Below are positions 8,315 to 17,625 of a stretch of DNA of 64,000 bases, piece by piece (the stretch's first letter is position 1; each line of letters opens with the position of its first letter). Both the position numbers and the translations under genes were made by a program. The notes beneath the pieces were generated by a model. It was not told the DNA's origin. It ran no database searches and worked only from the letters and a program-made list of their open reading frames with translations. Origin of the DNA: JAFAXD01 sp051985675 (lineage in GTDB: Bacteria > Pseudomonadota > Alphaproteobacteria > Rhizobiales > Xanthobacteraceae); contig JBPYFJ010000088.1 in NCBI GenBank assembly GCA_051985675.1, forward strand, positions 1-64,000, in the 5' to 3' direction.

Positions 8315-9612
8315 CCGCGCCGCCAATTGACGACCAGAAGAACGAGTCCGGCCAGCGCCAGCAGACCGGCCGGTACGCCGATCAACCAGCGCTCTCGCTC
8401 GCGCGCTTTGCCACGCAGCACCTGCTGAACGAAGCGCTCTCCCTGTGCCATCTCATTGAAGGTCTGCTGGTAGGAGCCCACGCGCCGGACTTCCTCGTCG
8501 GGGAGTGGCGCACCTTGATATCGCGCGGCGCGTTCGGTTGCGTTGAGCGCCTCGATCTGCATTTCGAAGCGGACCGCATCGCGCGCGGCGCTGTCATATA
8601 GCGTTCGATTGTGGGCATCGAGAAAGTGCGCGGGTCCCCATCCGGTCACGCGCTCGAACGCCGCGAGCAGCGGCTGATCGGCGTGCGGGTTGATGATGAG
8701 CCATAGGCTTGATCCGAGGGTGATCGCGAGCAACAAGGCCGCGCCTGTTTGCATCGCTGCGGCCCTGGTCCTGCGCCGCTGCTCGCGCGCGACGAACAAC
8801 GAAGCCTTGACGAGGCCCGCCAACACAAGAGCAAGGGCAAAGGTCGCGACCAGGGTGGCTCCGGTGGGCAGGTCGAGCCAAAACGACGCGGCGAGCCCGG
8901 CGGCACTCGTCGCGATGCCGACGAGCCAGGCGATGGCGAGGGTTTGAGCGATGTTGATCGCGAAGATCGAACCGATGACAGCTGGCACGATCAGGAAGCT
9001 GAACACAAGCAGCACGCCCGCGGTGGTAACGGAGCTCGCAACGACCAGGCCGAATGAAACGAAGAACACGAAATCCCACATCATGACCGTGAGCAAGCCG
9101 CGCGATGCGGGATCGCGCTCGCCGGCGAGGGCGATGAGCGGGCCGCGCGCCAGCCAGTGGAACGCGCCGATCGCCGCGTAAAGCCCCGCGAATTTCGCGA
9201 GGTCCGCTGGACTGACGGTCAAAATATTTCCACTCAGCATCTTCTTGACGTGCTCGGCGCCCTGGGGCGAGCGGTCGATCACCAACACAGTGACAGCGGC
9301 CGCCACCACGTAGAGGATCCCGATCAACGCCTCCTTGCTGACAAACGCCTCGAGCCTGCGGGTCAGCGCGAGCAACGCGGCTCCGATCACCGTGAACAAG
9401 AACGCATAGCCAAAACCGGCAGCACCCGTCGGCGGATAACCGAGTGCGAACGCAATTGTCGCGCCCAGCGCCGAGAGCTGGGCAAGCGCGAGGTCCGCGA
9501 AGATGATGTTGCGCCGCAGAACCTGCACGCCGAAATAAGCATGGATCAGCACGAACGCGACGCAGGCCGCGAACGGCATCAGCAAAAACGCCAGCGCGTC
9601 TGCCGCCGTCAT
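8278..9612 (-). CDS. Metal-type (ZnuB/MntB family) ABC permease with a long C-terminal extension
   Basis: A 444-residue membrane protein. Residues 1-285 are an ABC-3 family permease: eight or so hydrophobic helices, with the family signature FGVQVLRRNIIFADLALAQL near the start and LLVFSFLIVPAVIGSIFA near residue 215. Members import zinc, manganese or iron. The remaining 160 residues are unusual: a hydrophobic helix, a soluble helical stretch (about 315-410, rich in Glu, Arg and Gln), and a final membrane helix ending in NWRRG. The start overlaps the binding-protein stop (ATGA). No ATPase gene is present in the operon. The 3-prime end overlaps the flavoprotein gene by 37 bases. Confidence 0.8.
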   Translation of the reverse strand: MTAADALAFLLMPFAACVAFVLIHAYFGVQVLRRNIIFADLALAQLSALGATIAFALGYPPTGAAGFGYAFLFTVIGAALLALTRRLEAFVSKEALIGILYVVAAAVTVLVIDRSPQGAEHVKKMLSGNILTVSPADLAKFAGLYAAIGAFHWLARGPLIALAGERDPASRGLLTVMMWDFVFFVSFGLVVASSVTTAGVLLVFSFLIVPAVIGSIFAINIAQTLAIAWLVGIATSAAGLAASFWLDLPTGATLVATFALALVLAGLVKASLFVAREQRRRTRAAAMQTGAALLLAITLGSSLWLIINPHADQPLLAAFERVTGWGPAHFLDAHNRTLYDSAARDAVRFEMQIEALNATERAARYQGAPLPDEEVRRVGSYQQTFNEMAQGERFVQQVLRGKARERERWLIGVPAGLLALAGLVLLVVNWRRGYCSNSRTARSA

Positions 9613-10511
9613 CGCGGTTTCGCGAGCGCCGTTGCGATGGCCGCGAGGTTGAGGTCGAACACCGCAAAATAGCTGTCGGCGCCCGGCATGCTTCCGACCG
9701 AGGGCGCCAGCGTTACGACCGGAACGCCCAGTCGTTCGGCCAGGAACTGCGGCGATTCCCCGGGCTCATGGGGCTCGTGGAGGATTGCGCCGACCCGTAA
9801 CTTCCGCCCGTCCGCGACCAGTCTCGCAAGGTGCGATGCGCTGGGCGCAACACCGGGTTTGATCTCGATGAAGTCAACCACATTGAGGCGAAAGCGACGT
9901 GCAAAGTAGGGCCACGAGTTGTGATAGGCGATGAATTTGGAACCTGCAAAGGCAGCCGCGGTCTCGGTCCAGGCGGTCAGCCGCCGCTTGAGCTCCTGCA
10001 CGAACTTGTCGCGGTTGGCGACGATGCGGTCGCGTTCGTCCGGCAGGCGGGCGATCAGCGCCTCGGCAATCCCGCCACTGACAATGACTGCGTTTTGTGG
10101 ATCGAGCCAATAGTGCGGATTGGCCGCCGCATGGGCATGGCCGCTGTCGTTCGCAATGCTTTGGCTGCGCACATCGAGGAGCGGAATCCCGACCGAGCCG
10201 TCGACGTAGCCAGCCGCGCCGCGCATCACTTGCGCGTTGCCGGTTTCGAACAGCAGCTTGTCGAGCCATCCATCGTAGCCGAGGCCGACCCGCACCACGA
10301 TGTCGGCGCGCCGGAGCTTGCCGAGATCGGCGGGCCTTGGCTCGAACGCTTCGGCATCGCTTGCGGGCGGCACAAGCGTTTCGACACTGACCAAATTCTC
10401 GCCGACGGCGACCGCCAGTTGCGCGAGGTCGGACGTGGTTGCGACAATCCGGGTATCGGCCGCCGCCGGAGCGGCGGCGAGCAGTGTTGCCAGCGCGAAA
10501 GCGATCTTCAT
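9609..10511 (-). CDS. Metal ABC transporter binding protein (ZnuA/TroA-like) with an altered ligand set
   Basis: A 300-residue cluster A-I receptor with a Sec signal (cleavage near AAAAD, residue 19). Two of the usual metal ligands are recognisable: His in NPHYWLDP and His in IAYHNSW. The first ligand, normally His in a DPHxYEP motif, is replaced here: the sequence reads SDAEAFEPRPAD. The His-rich loop of zinc receptors is reduced to a short SGHAHAAANPH. It therefore may bind a metal with three residues plus water or Glu, or bind something else. Its start lies four bases after the upstream amidase stop and its end overlaps the permease start. Confidence 0.8.
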   Translation of the reverse strand: MKIAFALATLLAAAPAAADTRIVATTSDLAQLAVAVGENLVSVETLVPPASDAEAFEPRPADLGKLRRADIVVRVGLGYDGWLDKLLFETGNAQVMRGAAGYVDGSVGIPLLDVRSQSIANDSGHAHAAANPHYWLDPQNAVIVSGGIAEALIARLPDERDRIVANRDKFVQELKRRLTAWTETAAAFAGSKFIAYHNSWPYFARRFRLNVVDFIEIKPGVAPSASHLARLVADGRKLRVGAILHEPHEPGESPQFLAERLGVPVVTLAPSVGSMPGADSYFAVFDLNLAAIATALAKPR

Positions 10512-10515
10512 TCCT

Positions 10516-11895
10516 CTATCTGGACGACACCCAGACGCTCTTTGGAACGAGGCAGTAGACCGCCTTCTCGTCGCTGATCGGAGCGGCCAGCCGGCAGTCC
10601 ATCACCATGCTTGCTAGGGAATAGGCGTCGAGCCGGCTGAGCTTCTTGTCCTTTTCCAGAAGGCCGATCATGTCCCAGGAGGCGCTATCCATCGCCTTGT
10701 TGAGATCTGCGTTCTTTCCGATTGTGACCAAATAGGAGTCTGTCTCACGTTCAGGCAGTGGCTCGATTTTCGCCGGCTGCGCAGATTTTGACGTGAAGCA
10801 GTGCAGGCCCTTGTTGACGTCGACGACCTGGCTCACCCGGCAATCCCAGCCATCCATCATCAGCTTGTTAGCGGCGTCGGGGCCGACGTTGCGCTGCTCC
10901 ATTAACAACTTGGTGGTCTGCCCCTTGAGCAGATCGAGGGCCTTGTTGAGGTCGCGGTCGATCCCGAGGGTGATCCACGCATCCTTGGTCTCGATGCGCG
11001 GCCAGTCGAGCTTCATGGTCTTGATGACGTCGATCCTGACGCTCATTTCCTTGTAGGCGGTTTCGAGCGCCGTCAGATTGATTTCGCCGTTGCCTTGCGC
11101 CGCATGCGAATCGCCGGTCCACAAAAGCGCCCCTTTCACGAACACCGGAACGTAGAGGCTGGCACCTTCGGTGAGGTCGCGAACGTCGATGTTGCCGGCA
11201 TAGGGACCCGGCGGCACGGAACTGTACTGCCCGGGCTCGGCGCGCGCGACGCCGAGCGTGCCGGGAAACGGCGCCAACGGAATTTCGATTCCGGGCGCGA
11301 ATTCCGCCACTTTACGCTCCAGGTCGAGATAGAAATACTTGACCTGCCCATCGGGGAATTTATCGGGGAACTCGCCAAACATTCCGGGGACGTTGAAGTT
11401 GGTCGCGTACGCCCGCGGCACGATGCGGTTGATCGAGACCTTGAGCACGTCGCCGGGCTCGGCGCCTTCGATGTAGACCGGCCCCGTCAGCGTGTGCGGC
11501 CCGCGTCCAGGAAAATCGGTCCGCAGCTTCTTGATCTGTTCAATAGTGGCGCCGGGCACGACTTGGTTGTGCGAATGCATCATCGTTTCAAAGATGATGG
11601 TGTCGCCGGAGTTCACGTGCAGCACGGGCGGCTGCGCATTGTTGAACCAGCCCCACTGGGTGGTTTCCAACGTTGCCGGCAGCACATGCGTCTTGCCCGG
11701 GTAACGTTTGGCGAGCAGCAGGCGCAGCTCTTCCTGCTGGGGCGTGGAGGCGGGGACAAACGGTATCGGGGCCGGTGCGGCGGGCGCAGGTGCGGGCGTC
11801 GCCGGTTGCTGTGCGTGGGCGAGTGCGGTCGTAAAGGCGAGAGCAGCGCTAGCGGCAAAAATCCGATTGCAGGCCCCGTGATATCTGGTGAGCAT
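10516..11895 (-). CDS. Exported acetamidase/formamidase family protein with duplicated C-terminal module
   Basis: A 459-residue protein with a Sec signal (residues 11-28, cleavage near AHAQ) followed by a Pro/Ala linker. The family core is clear: FPGRGPHTLTGPVYIEGAEP (129-148) and a metal-site-like GDSHAAQGNGEINLTALE. Known members hydrolyse formamide or acetamide in the cytoplasm, so the signal peptide is notable. Residues about 306-370 and 387-452 are two copies of one module. Each starts with (I/V)T(L/I)G, then DLNKA and a DCR motif, and ends at a Cys plus basic residues. The single-copy version closes the homologue at 54313-55269. An AGGAGG site precedes the ATG. It is the first gene of the operon with the metal-type transporter. 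Confidence 0.78.
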   Translation of the reverse strand: MLTRYHGACNRIFAASAALAFTTALAHAQQPATPAPAPAAPAPIPFVPASTPQQEELRLLLAKRYPGKTHVLPATLETTQWGWFNNAQPPVLHVNSGDTIIFETMMHSHNQVVPGATIEQIKKLRTDFPGRGPHTLTGPVYIEGAEPGDVLKVSINRIVPRAYATNFNVPGMFGEFPDKFPDGQVKYFYLDLERKVAEFAPGIEIPLAPFPGTLGVARAEPGQYSSVPPGPYAGNIDVRDLTEGASLYVPVFVKGALLWTGDSHAAQGNGEINLTALETAYKEMSVRIDVIKTMKLDWPRIETKDAWITLGIDRDLNKALDLLKGQTTKLLMEQRNVGPDAANKLMMDGWDCRVSQVVDVNKGLHCFTSKSAQPAKIEPLPERETDSYLVTIGKNADLNKAMDSASWDMIGLLEKDKKLSRLDAYSLASMVMDCRLAAPISDEKAVYCLVPKSVWVSSR

Positions 11896-11962
11896 CAGTC
11901 GTCCTCCTACGCCGGCTCCGGCACTCCTAGCCTATGTCGTGCCGAAGTAAGGGTCTACCAGC

Positions 11963-11988
11963 AAAAGGGCGCGGCTTGCGCCGCGCCC
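11963..11988 (-). terminator. Intrinsic terminator of groEL
   Basis: On the minus strand, a perfect nine-bp GC stem (11967-11975 with 11980-11988) with a GCAA loop is followed by four T residues (11963-11966). It lies 29 bases after the groEL stop codon. Confidence 0.88.
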
Positions 11989-12016
11989 CGAAGTCGTCCG
12001 GTGATCTTGGATTTCG

Positions 12017-13654
<1,638 letters not shown>

Positions 13655-13679
13655 TGGAATTTTTCTCCGCAAAAACCTG

Positions 13680-13976
13680 TTAGGCGATCACGCCCATGAT
13701 GTCGGACTCCTTCATGATCAGGAGCTCGTCGCCGTCGAGCTTCACCTCGGTGCCCGACCACTTGCCGAACAGAACCTTGTCGCCGGCCTTGACGTCGATC
13801 GGGATCAGCTTGCCGTTCTCGTCGCGTCCGCCGGGCCCAACGGCGACGATCTCGCCCTGCATCGGCTTCTCTTTGGCAGTATCGGGAATGATAATGCCGC
13901 CGGCGGTTTTGTCCTCGGCTTCTATGCGCTTGACGACCACGCGGTCGTGCAGCGGGCGGAACTTGAGTTTGGCCAT
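13680..13976 (-). CDS. groS: 10-kDa co-chaperonin GroES
   Basis: A 98-residue lid protein for GroEL. The sequence MAKLKFRPLHDRVVVKR and the mobile-loop region around EAEDKTAGGIIIPDTAKEKP are diagnostic, and it ends in the usual ESDIMGVI. A GAGGAAG site lies just before the ATG at 13976. It is the first gene of the groESL operon. An upstream in-frame start (14063) would place the coding region over the CIRCE element and is rejected. Confidence 0.98.
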   Translation of the reverse strand: MAKLKFRPLHDRVVVKRIEAEDKTAGGIIIPDTAKEKPMQGEIVAVGPGGRDENGKLIPIDVKAGDKVLFGKWSGTEVKLDGDELLIMKESDIMGVIA

Positions 13977-14036
13977 GGCTTCCTCTTGCCTGCTTGTGAA
14001 CGGGCTTTGGGTTTGAAATGAAGGGTTCGAGCGGCG

Positions 14037-14063
14037 CTGGCAGTCTCGGCACGCGAGTGCCAA
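14037..14063 (-). promoter_or_regulatory. CIRCE operator (HrcA binding site) of groESL
   Basis: Read on the minus strand, TTGGCACTC, nine bases, then GACTGCCAG: the CIRCE arrangement (consensus TTAGCACTC-N9-GAGTGCTAA) with the G/C variants usual in alphaproteobacteria. The left arm has one mismatch to consensus and the right arm three. It lies about 60 bases before groES and just downstream of the predicted transcription start, the standard position for HrcA repression of heat-shock chaperonin genes. Confidence 0.85.
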
Positions 14064-14074
14064 CCGTCCGCGCC

Positions 14075-14103
14075 GGAATATGGCCTGCCCACCGGCCTGT
14101 CAA
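14075..14103 (-). promoter_or_regulatory. Predicted sigma-70 type promoter of groESL
   Basis: On the minus strand there is a perfect -35 box TTGACA (14098-14103), a 17-base spacer and a -10 box TATTCC (14075-14080). Transcription would begin near 14068, placing the CIRCE operator at the start of the message. Confidence 0.7.
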
Positions 14104-14244
14104 GCCGAAGCTGGCCATGGAGGCGCGTTGGCAGAATTTTATCGGTTCGGCGCCATGATGCCGGGAGCGGAGAAACCCCGTGCGATGCGGCTTGCACTCG
14201 GATGCGGCCCTCAGCAAACTACCGTGGTTGCAGGAGAGATGCGA

Positions 14245-14727
14245 ATGGTCCGTTCGTCCGAGCCGTCGCTGGCCCTTCTTGTGGTGGCCGTGGCGGTCGC
14301 GCTTGCGGGATGCGCCGGCACCCAGAACGCGCCCTCTTCGGCGCTGACGGGCCCGCCCCCCAAACCCAGCATTTCGCCGTCCGACGTGATTGGTCGCTGG
14401 GGACTTGGCGCCTATCACCGCGAAGAGGACCGTGCCCGCACCGAGGCCATCACCAAAGGTCAGTGCAAACAGCCGTACGTGATCAGCGCCGGCAACAACG
14501 GCGGATTGATGATGCTGACCCATGACAGCCCGAACATTGTCGAGGTCCAAATCAAGGCGAACCAGGACGGCAGGACCTTCATTGGACCGGGGGCACAACC
14601 GGGCGGATCGGACGATCGCGAGGTTGTTTCCTATGACGGACGGGTCCTGATCCTCAAATGGGTCGATCCCGAGGTCGCCGGCCGCTACGGCACCCAAATC
14701 CTGGTGCGCTGCGCCCCGAAGGCGTGA
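14245..14727 (+). CDS. Putative lipoprotein of unknown function
   Basis: A 160-residue protein with a lipoprotein signal: hydrophobic residues 10-20 and lipobox LAGC, so it should be acylated and membrane-anchored. The mature part begins with a Pro/Ser linker, then IGRWGLGAYHREEDRART and a Gly-rich central part ending in a basic tail. I do not recognise a named domain. The ATG at 14245 is chosen because AGGAG lies eight bases before it. The ATG six bases earlier would sit too close to that site, and longer in-frame starts would run back over the groES promoter. Its stop codon is six bases from the convergent MetE-like gene. Confidence 0.7.
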   Translation: MVRSSEPSLALLVVAVAVALAGCAGTQNAPSSALTGPPPKPSISPSDVIGRWGLGAYHREEDRARTEAITKGQCKQPYVISAGNNGGLMMLTHDSPNIVEVQIKANQDGRTFIGPGAQPGGSDDREVVSYDGRVLILKWVDPEVAGRYGTQILVRCAPKA

Positions 14728-14733
14728 ACGCCG

Positions 14734-15915
14734 TCACCACAGCGCTTTGCTCGCAATCCGAGCGCCTTCCACCAGCGACGTGAGCTTCGCCCATTGGATC
14801 GAAGGATGTACCCTGCGGGTGAACGGTCCTTGCGCAAAGCCGCAGTCGGTTGAAGCAATCACGCGCTCGCGGCCGACCAGGGTCGCGAGTCGCACAATGC
14901 GTTCCGCGACCAGCTCCGGATGCTCGACGATATTTGTTGAATGGGTGACGACGCCGGGCAGCAGCAGCTTTCCGTCCGGCAGCTTGACGTGTTCCCACAC
15001 CCGCCATTCGTGTTCGTGCCTGGGGTTGGCCATCTCCAATGAATAGGCACCGGCATTGATCCGCAGGATCGGGTCGACGATATCCTTGAGTGCGACGTCG
15101 TTGGTGTGCGGTCCGTTCCAGCTGCCCCAGCAAACGTGATAGCGAATGCGCTCGGGCGGGAGGCCTTGAATAGCTTCGTTGGTCGCGTCGACGCGCAAAT
15201 TCGCCCACGCCTTGTAGTCAGCGAGCGTATGAGGGGGGACCATCACGTCATAGTAGCTTGCCAGGAACGCATCATCGATTTGCAGCGTCAGCCCGGCATC
15301 GAGAATTGCCTTGTATTCGTCCCGCAGCGCGCGTGCGATGGCGATCAGGGATTCCTCGGAAGTCTTGTAATATTCCTCGCTGCGCTCGGGCGCGACGCTC
15401 GACGGCGCCACAACCGGCAAAAACGCACCCTCGACTTTGCTGCCGGCGAGCGCGGTCTTGAAATCGTCGATGTCGCGCGCGATCGCTGCATGACCCGTAT
15501 AGCTGATCGGACCGGTCACCGACCATAACCCGGTGCGCGCAAATGAGCGGCCAATGCCGACAAAGCCGTAAGCGGCTTCATATTCGGCATAGAATTCCGC
15601 AAAATCGCGCCGGTCCTTTCCGGCGGTCGCGCGGATCGAGCCGACGCCGCCACCTTGCCGCTCCGTGAACCCGCTTAGCCGCTCGAGCGCGTAGCGTGAC
15701 CAGCTGATGTTCTTGCCGAACTCCCCGTCGCTGATGATGTCGATGCCGATCTCGGCCTGCTTGCGCACCACCTCGGCGACCGATGCGCGCAAACACGCCT
15801 CATAGGCGGCGGTATCGATTGCTTCGCCGTTCTGCTGCTTGAGCAGAAAGGCGGTCAGTTCGGTCGGGCGGATGAGGCTGCCGACGTGCGTCGTAAGGAT
15901 GCGGCTTCGGGACAT
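14734..15915 (-). CDS. Cobalamin-independent methionine synthase-like protein (MetE C-terminal domain family)
   Basis: A 393-residue protein of the MetE catalytic-barrel family, much shorter than full MetE (about 750 residues). All four expected zinc ligands are present: His260 and Cys262 (YHVCWGSWNG), Glu294 (SLEMANPRHEHEW) and Cys358 (STDCGFAQG). Such short proteins transfer methyl groups to thiols, with donors that may differ from methyl-tetrahydrofolate. The real substrate pair is unknown. The start MSRSRILTTHVGS is preceded by AGGAAGGAAC. It reads away from the Cys-cluster gene, with only 54 bases between the two starts. Confidence 0.82.
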   Translation of the reverse strand: MSRSRILTTHVGSLIRPTELTAFLLKQQNGEAIDTAAYEACLRASVAEVVRKQAEIGIDIISDGEFGKNISWSRYALERLSGFTERQGGGVGSIRATAGKDRRDFAEFYAEYEAAYGFVGIGRSFARTGLWSVTGPISYTGHAAIARDIDDFKTALAGSKVEGAFLPVVAPSSVAPERSEEYYKTSEESLIAIARALRDEYKAILDAGLTLQIDDAFLASYYDVMVPPHTLADYKAWANLRVDATNEAIQGLPPERIRYHVCWGSWNGPHTNDVALKDIVDPILRINAGAYSLEMANPRHEHEWRVWEHVKLPDGKLLLPGVVTHSTNIVEHPELVAERIVRLATLVGRERVIASTDCGFAQGPFTRRVHPSIQWAKLTSLVEGARIASKALW

Positions 15916-15969
15916 GAGGTTCCTTCCTAGCGAGGCTCTTGCTATTGTGCCGGTGCGGCACAGCAACGG

Positions 15970-16584
15970 GTGAGGTCATCAGCTTTGGATCAGTCGGGAC
16001 ATTCACCGGAGCCTGCGGGTGCGCAGCCGCCAGCGGCGCCTCAACTGGTGCCGGGTCGGGCCTGCGGATCCTGCATGATGTGCTGCAAGGTGCCGTATAT
16101 CAAAGAGTTCGAGAAGCCCGCCGGTGTTTGGTGTCGGCATGCCGTTCCGGGAAAGGGGTGCAACATCTACGCGGACCGGCCTTCCTCATGCCGCGCGTTT
16201 TACTGCTCGTGGATGCAGGACGCGAGCTTCGGTCCGGAATGGAAGCCGGAAAAAGCCAAGTTCGTCGTTTACCTGCAGCAAAACGGAGTTCACCTCCAAA
16301 TCGGCGTCGATCCAAGCTTTCCAAATGCGTGGACCAAGCCGCCCTACTTTGCCCGCATCAAGCAATGGGCTGTCGACGGCGCCGAGCGCGGACAGCTGGT
16401 GTTCGTTCGCATCGGGCCACGAATGATCGCGGTGTTGCCCGACCGCGAGGTCGACATGGGTCGGGTCGATCCACAGGACCAGATCGTCGTCTCGCAGCGC
16501 CCCGGGCCGGCAGGCATGATCTTTGACGTGGCCGTCAGGCAGGCCGAACCGGCATCATCTACCGCATCTACCGCCAAAATTTGA
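15970..16584 (+). CDS. YkgJ-type cysteine-cluster protein
   Basis: A protein of about 204 residues with eight cysteines in the pattern CGSCMMCC (32-39), C55, GKGC64, SSC74 and FYC79. This matches the zinc/iron-chelating YkgJ-like family thought to bind a metal or iron-sulfur centre. The function of the family is not established. The remainder is a soluble beta-rich domain without known motifs. The start is uncertain: the GTG at 15970 lacks a clear ribosome-binding site, and a TTG at 15985 is possible. Both leave the Cys cluster intact. It is divergent from the MetE-like gene. Confidence 0.7.
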   Translation: MRSSALDQSGHSPEPAGAQPPAAPQLVPGRACGSCMMCCKVPYIKEFEKPAGVWCRHAVPGKGCNIYADRPSSCRAFYCSWMQDASFGPEWKPEKAKFVVYLQQNGVHLQIGVDPSFPNAWTKPPYFARIKQWAVDGAERGQLVFVRIGPRMIAVLPDREVDMGRVDPQDQIVVSQRPGPAGMIFDVAVRQAEPASSTASTAKI

Positions 16585-16773
16585 GGCCTCCGGCGTGCGC
16601 ATCCTCGCTTGATTGACCGGCCAACGCCCGCGCCGCACAAGCGGTCAAATCTACGTTTTTTCAGGGCAGGGGTATTTTTGTCCCTCCCCAGTTAGGCTAG
16701 TCTGCCGCAGCCGTACCGGGTCGGATGCTGTCCGCCGCCGGGGGGGCGCAACCAAAATACGAGGAGAAGTCTG

Positions 16774-17106
16774 ATGTCAGTTTCCACCAAGGCGTTGTTG
16801 GCAGCAGGAACAGCCGTTCTAATCGGCCTGTCGACGGCCGCCATGGCGCAGGGCAAGAAGTCCACCCCGGCCACGACCATCGGCGAGGGCGAGGCGATCA
16901 TGGTCAGCCCGAAGACCGGCACCGTCCATAAGTCGAATTCCAAGGTGTCGGCTGCCAAGCACACCGCCGCCATGGGGAAAGGCGCCAAGGAAGTTCCGGG
17001 CGGCACCGTGATCTACAAGCAGGGTGGCAAGCTTTACATGCTGCAAGATAAAGCCAACGAGAAGTCGTCCCAGCACTTCGAAGATCAATTCGACGTCGAC
17101 TACTGA
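16774..17106 (+). CDS. Small exported protein, tandem family copy 1
   Basis: A 110-residue protein with a Sec signal (cleavage likely after AAMA, residue 25). The mature 85 residues are basic at first and contain GEGEAIMVSPKTGTVHKSN, KVSAAKH and a C-terminal QFDVDY. They carry no cysteine and no membrane segment. A paralogue of identical length lies 114 bases downstream. The family is unknown to me. The conserved core could be a small beta-domain that binds a ligand or surface polymer. GAGGAGAAG before the ATG fixes the start. An intrinsic terminator follows, so each copy has its own transcript. Confidence 0.75.
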   Translation: MSVSTKALLAAGTAVLIGLSTAAMAQGKKSTPATTIGEGEAIMVSPKTGTVHKSNSKVSAAKHTAAMGKGAKEVPGGTVIYKQGGKLYMLQDKANEKSSQHFEDQFDVDY

Positions 17107-17149
17107 GCATTGAGCAAGCTCGACCGCTTGGTCGGGTTCTCTCCTCAAC

Positions 17150-17185
17150 GCGAGCGGCAGCGGGCAACCGGCCGCTCGCTTTTTT
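17150..17185 (+). terminator. Intrinsic terminator between the two paralogues
   Basis: A perfect nine-bp stem, GCGAGCGGC (17150-17158) with GCCGCTCGC (17171-17179), is followed directly by six T residues. The 12-base loop can pair further (CGG with CCG). It ends the transcript of the first small exported protein. Confidence 0.9.
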
Positions 17186-17220
17186 GACTGAAGCTCGCTC
17201 TAACCCCCTTGGAGACGTCC

Positions 17221-17553
17221 ATGTCGATTTTGAAAACCACGTTCGGCGGCGTCGTTGTCTTGACAGCCACCCTATCGATGATCGCATTCGCGCAGGCGCA
17301 ATCCAAATCGAGCCCAGTGACCAGTCTCGAGGAAGGCGAGGCGATCTATGTTGGCAAAAATGGCGCCGTGCATAAATCGAATACGAAAGTGAGTGCCGCC
17401 AAACATGAAGCAGCGCTCAGGCGCGGCGCCGTCGAACTGAGCGGCCCGGCGGTGATGTATCGGCAGGGCGGCCGGACGTACGTGCATGGTGGCGCCGCGG
17501 CCGGCACCAACGCGGCCGAGCAGTTCCAGGATCAGTTCGACGTGAGTTACTAG
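17221..17553 (+). CDS. Small exported protein, tandem family copy 2
   Basis: A 110-residue paralogue of the preceding gene. It has a Sec signal (cleavage near AFAQA, residue 24-26). It shares EEGEAIYVGKNGAVHKSN, KVSAAKH, a QGG turn and the C-terminal DQFDVSY with copy 1, while the linker before the C-terminus has diverged into an Ala/Gly-rich stretch. ATG 17221 is preferred because TTGGAGACG supplies a ribosome-binding site. The upstream TTG at 17209 is part of that site. It ends before a palindrome shared with the convergent DUF2076 gene. Confidence 0.75.
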   Translation: MSILKTTFGGVVVLTATLSMIAFAQAQSKSSPVTSLEEGEAIYVGKNGAVHKSNTKVSAAKHEAALRRGAVELSGPAVMYRQGGRTYVHGGAAAGTNAAEQFQDQFDVSY

Positions 17554-17579
17554 GCCGAAGGGCGGATCTGCGCACGTGG

Positions 17580-17602
17580 GTGCGGCCCGCCACGGGCCGC
17601 AC
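17580..17602. terminator. GC-rich hairpin between convergent genes
   Basis: GTGCGGCCCG and CGGGCCGCAC form a perfect ten-bp stem around a three-base loop. There is no T-run on either side, but its position between two convergent stop codons suggests a shared terminator. Confidence 0.55.
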
Positions 17603-17625
17603 GCCGGCCTGATCAGGCGCGCCGC

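Noticed and set aside
11896..11962. Zur box before the amidase/metal transporter operon
   Set aside because: I looked for the palindromic AT-centred zinc-repressor site and found no match, so zinc control is not supported by this sequence.
13977..14063. Extended GroES start at 14063
   Set aside because: It would make the CIRCE operator coding. The normal family N-terminus and a ribosome-binding site lie at 13976.
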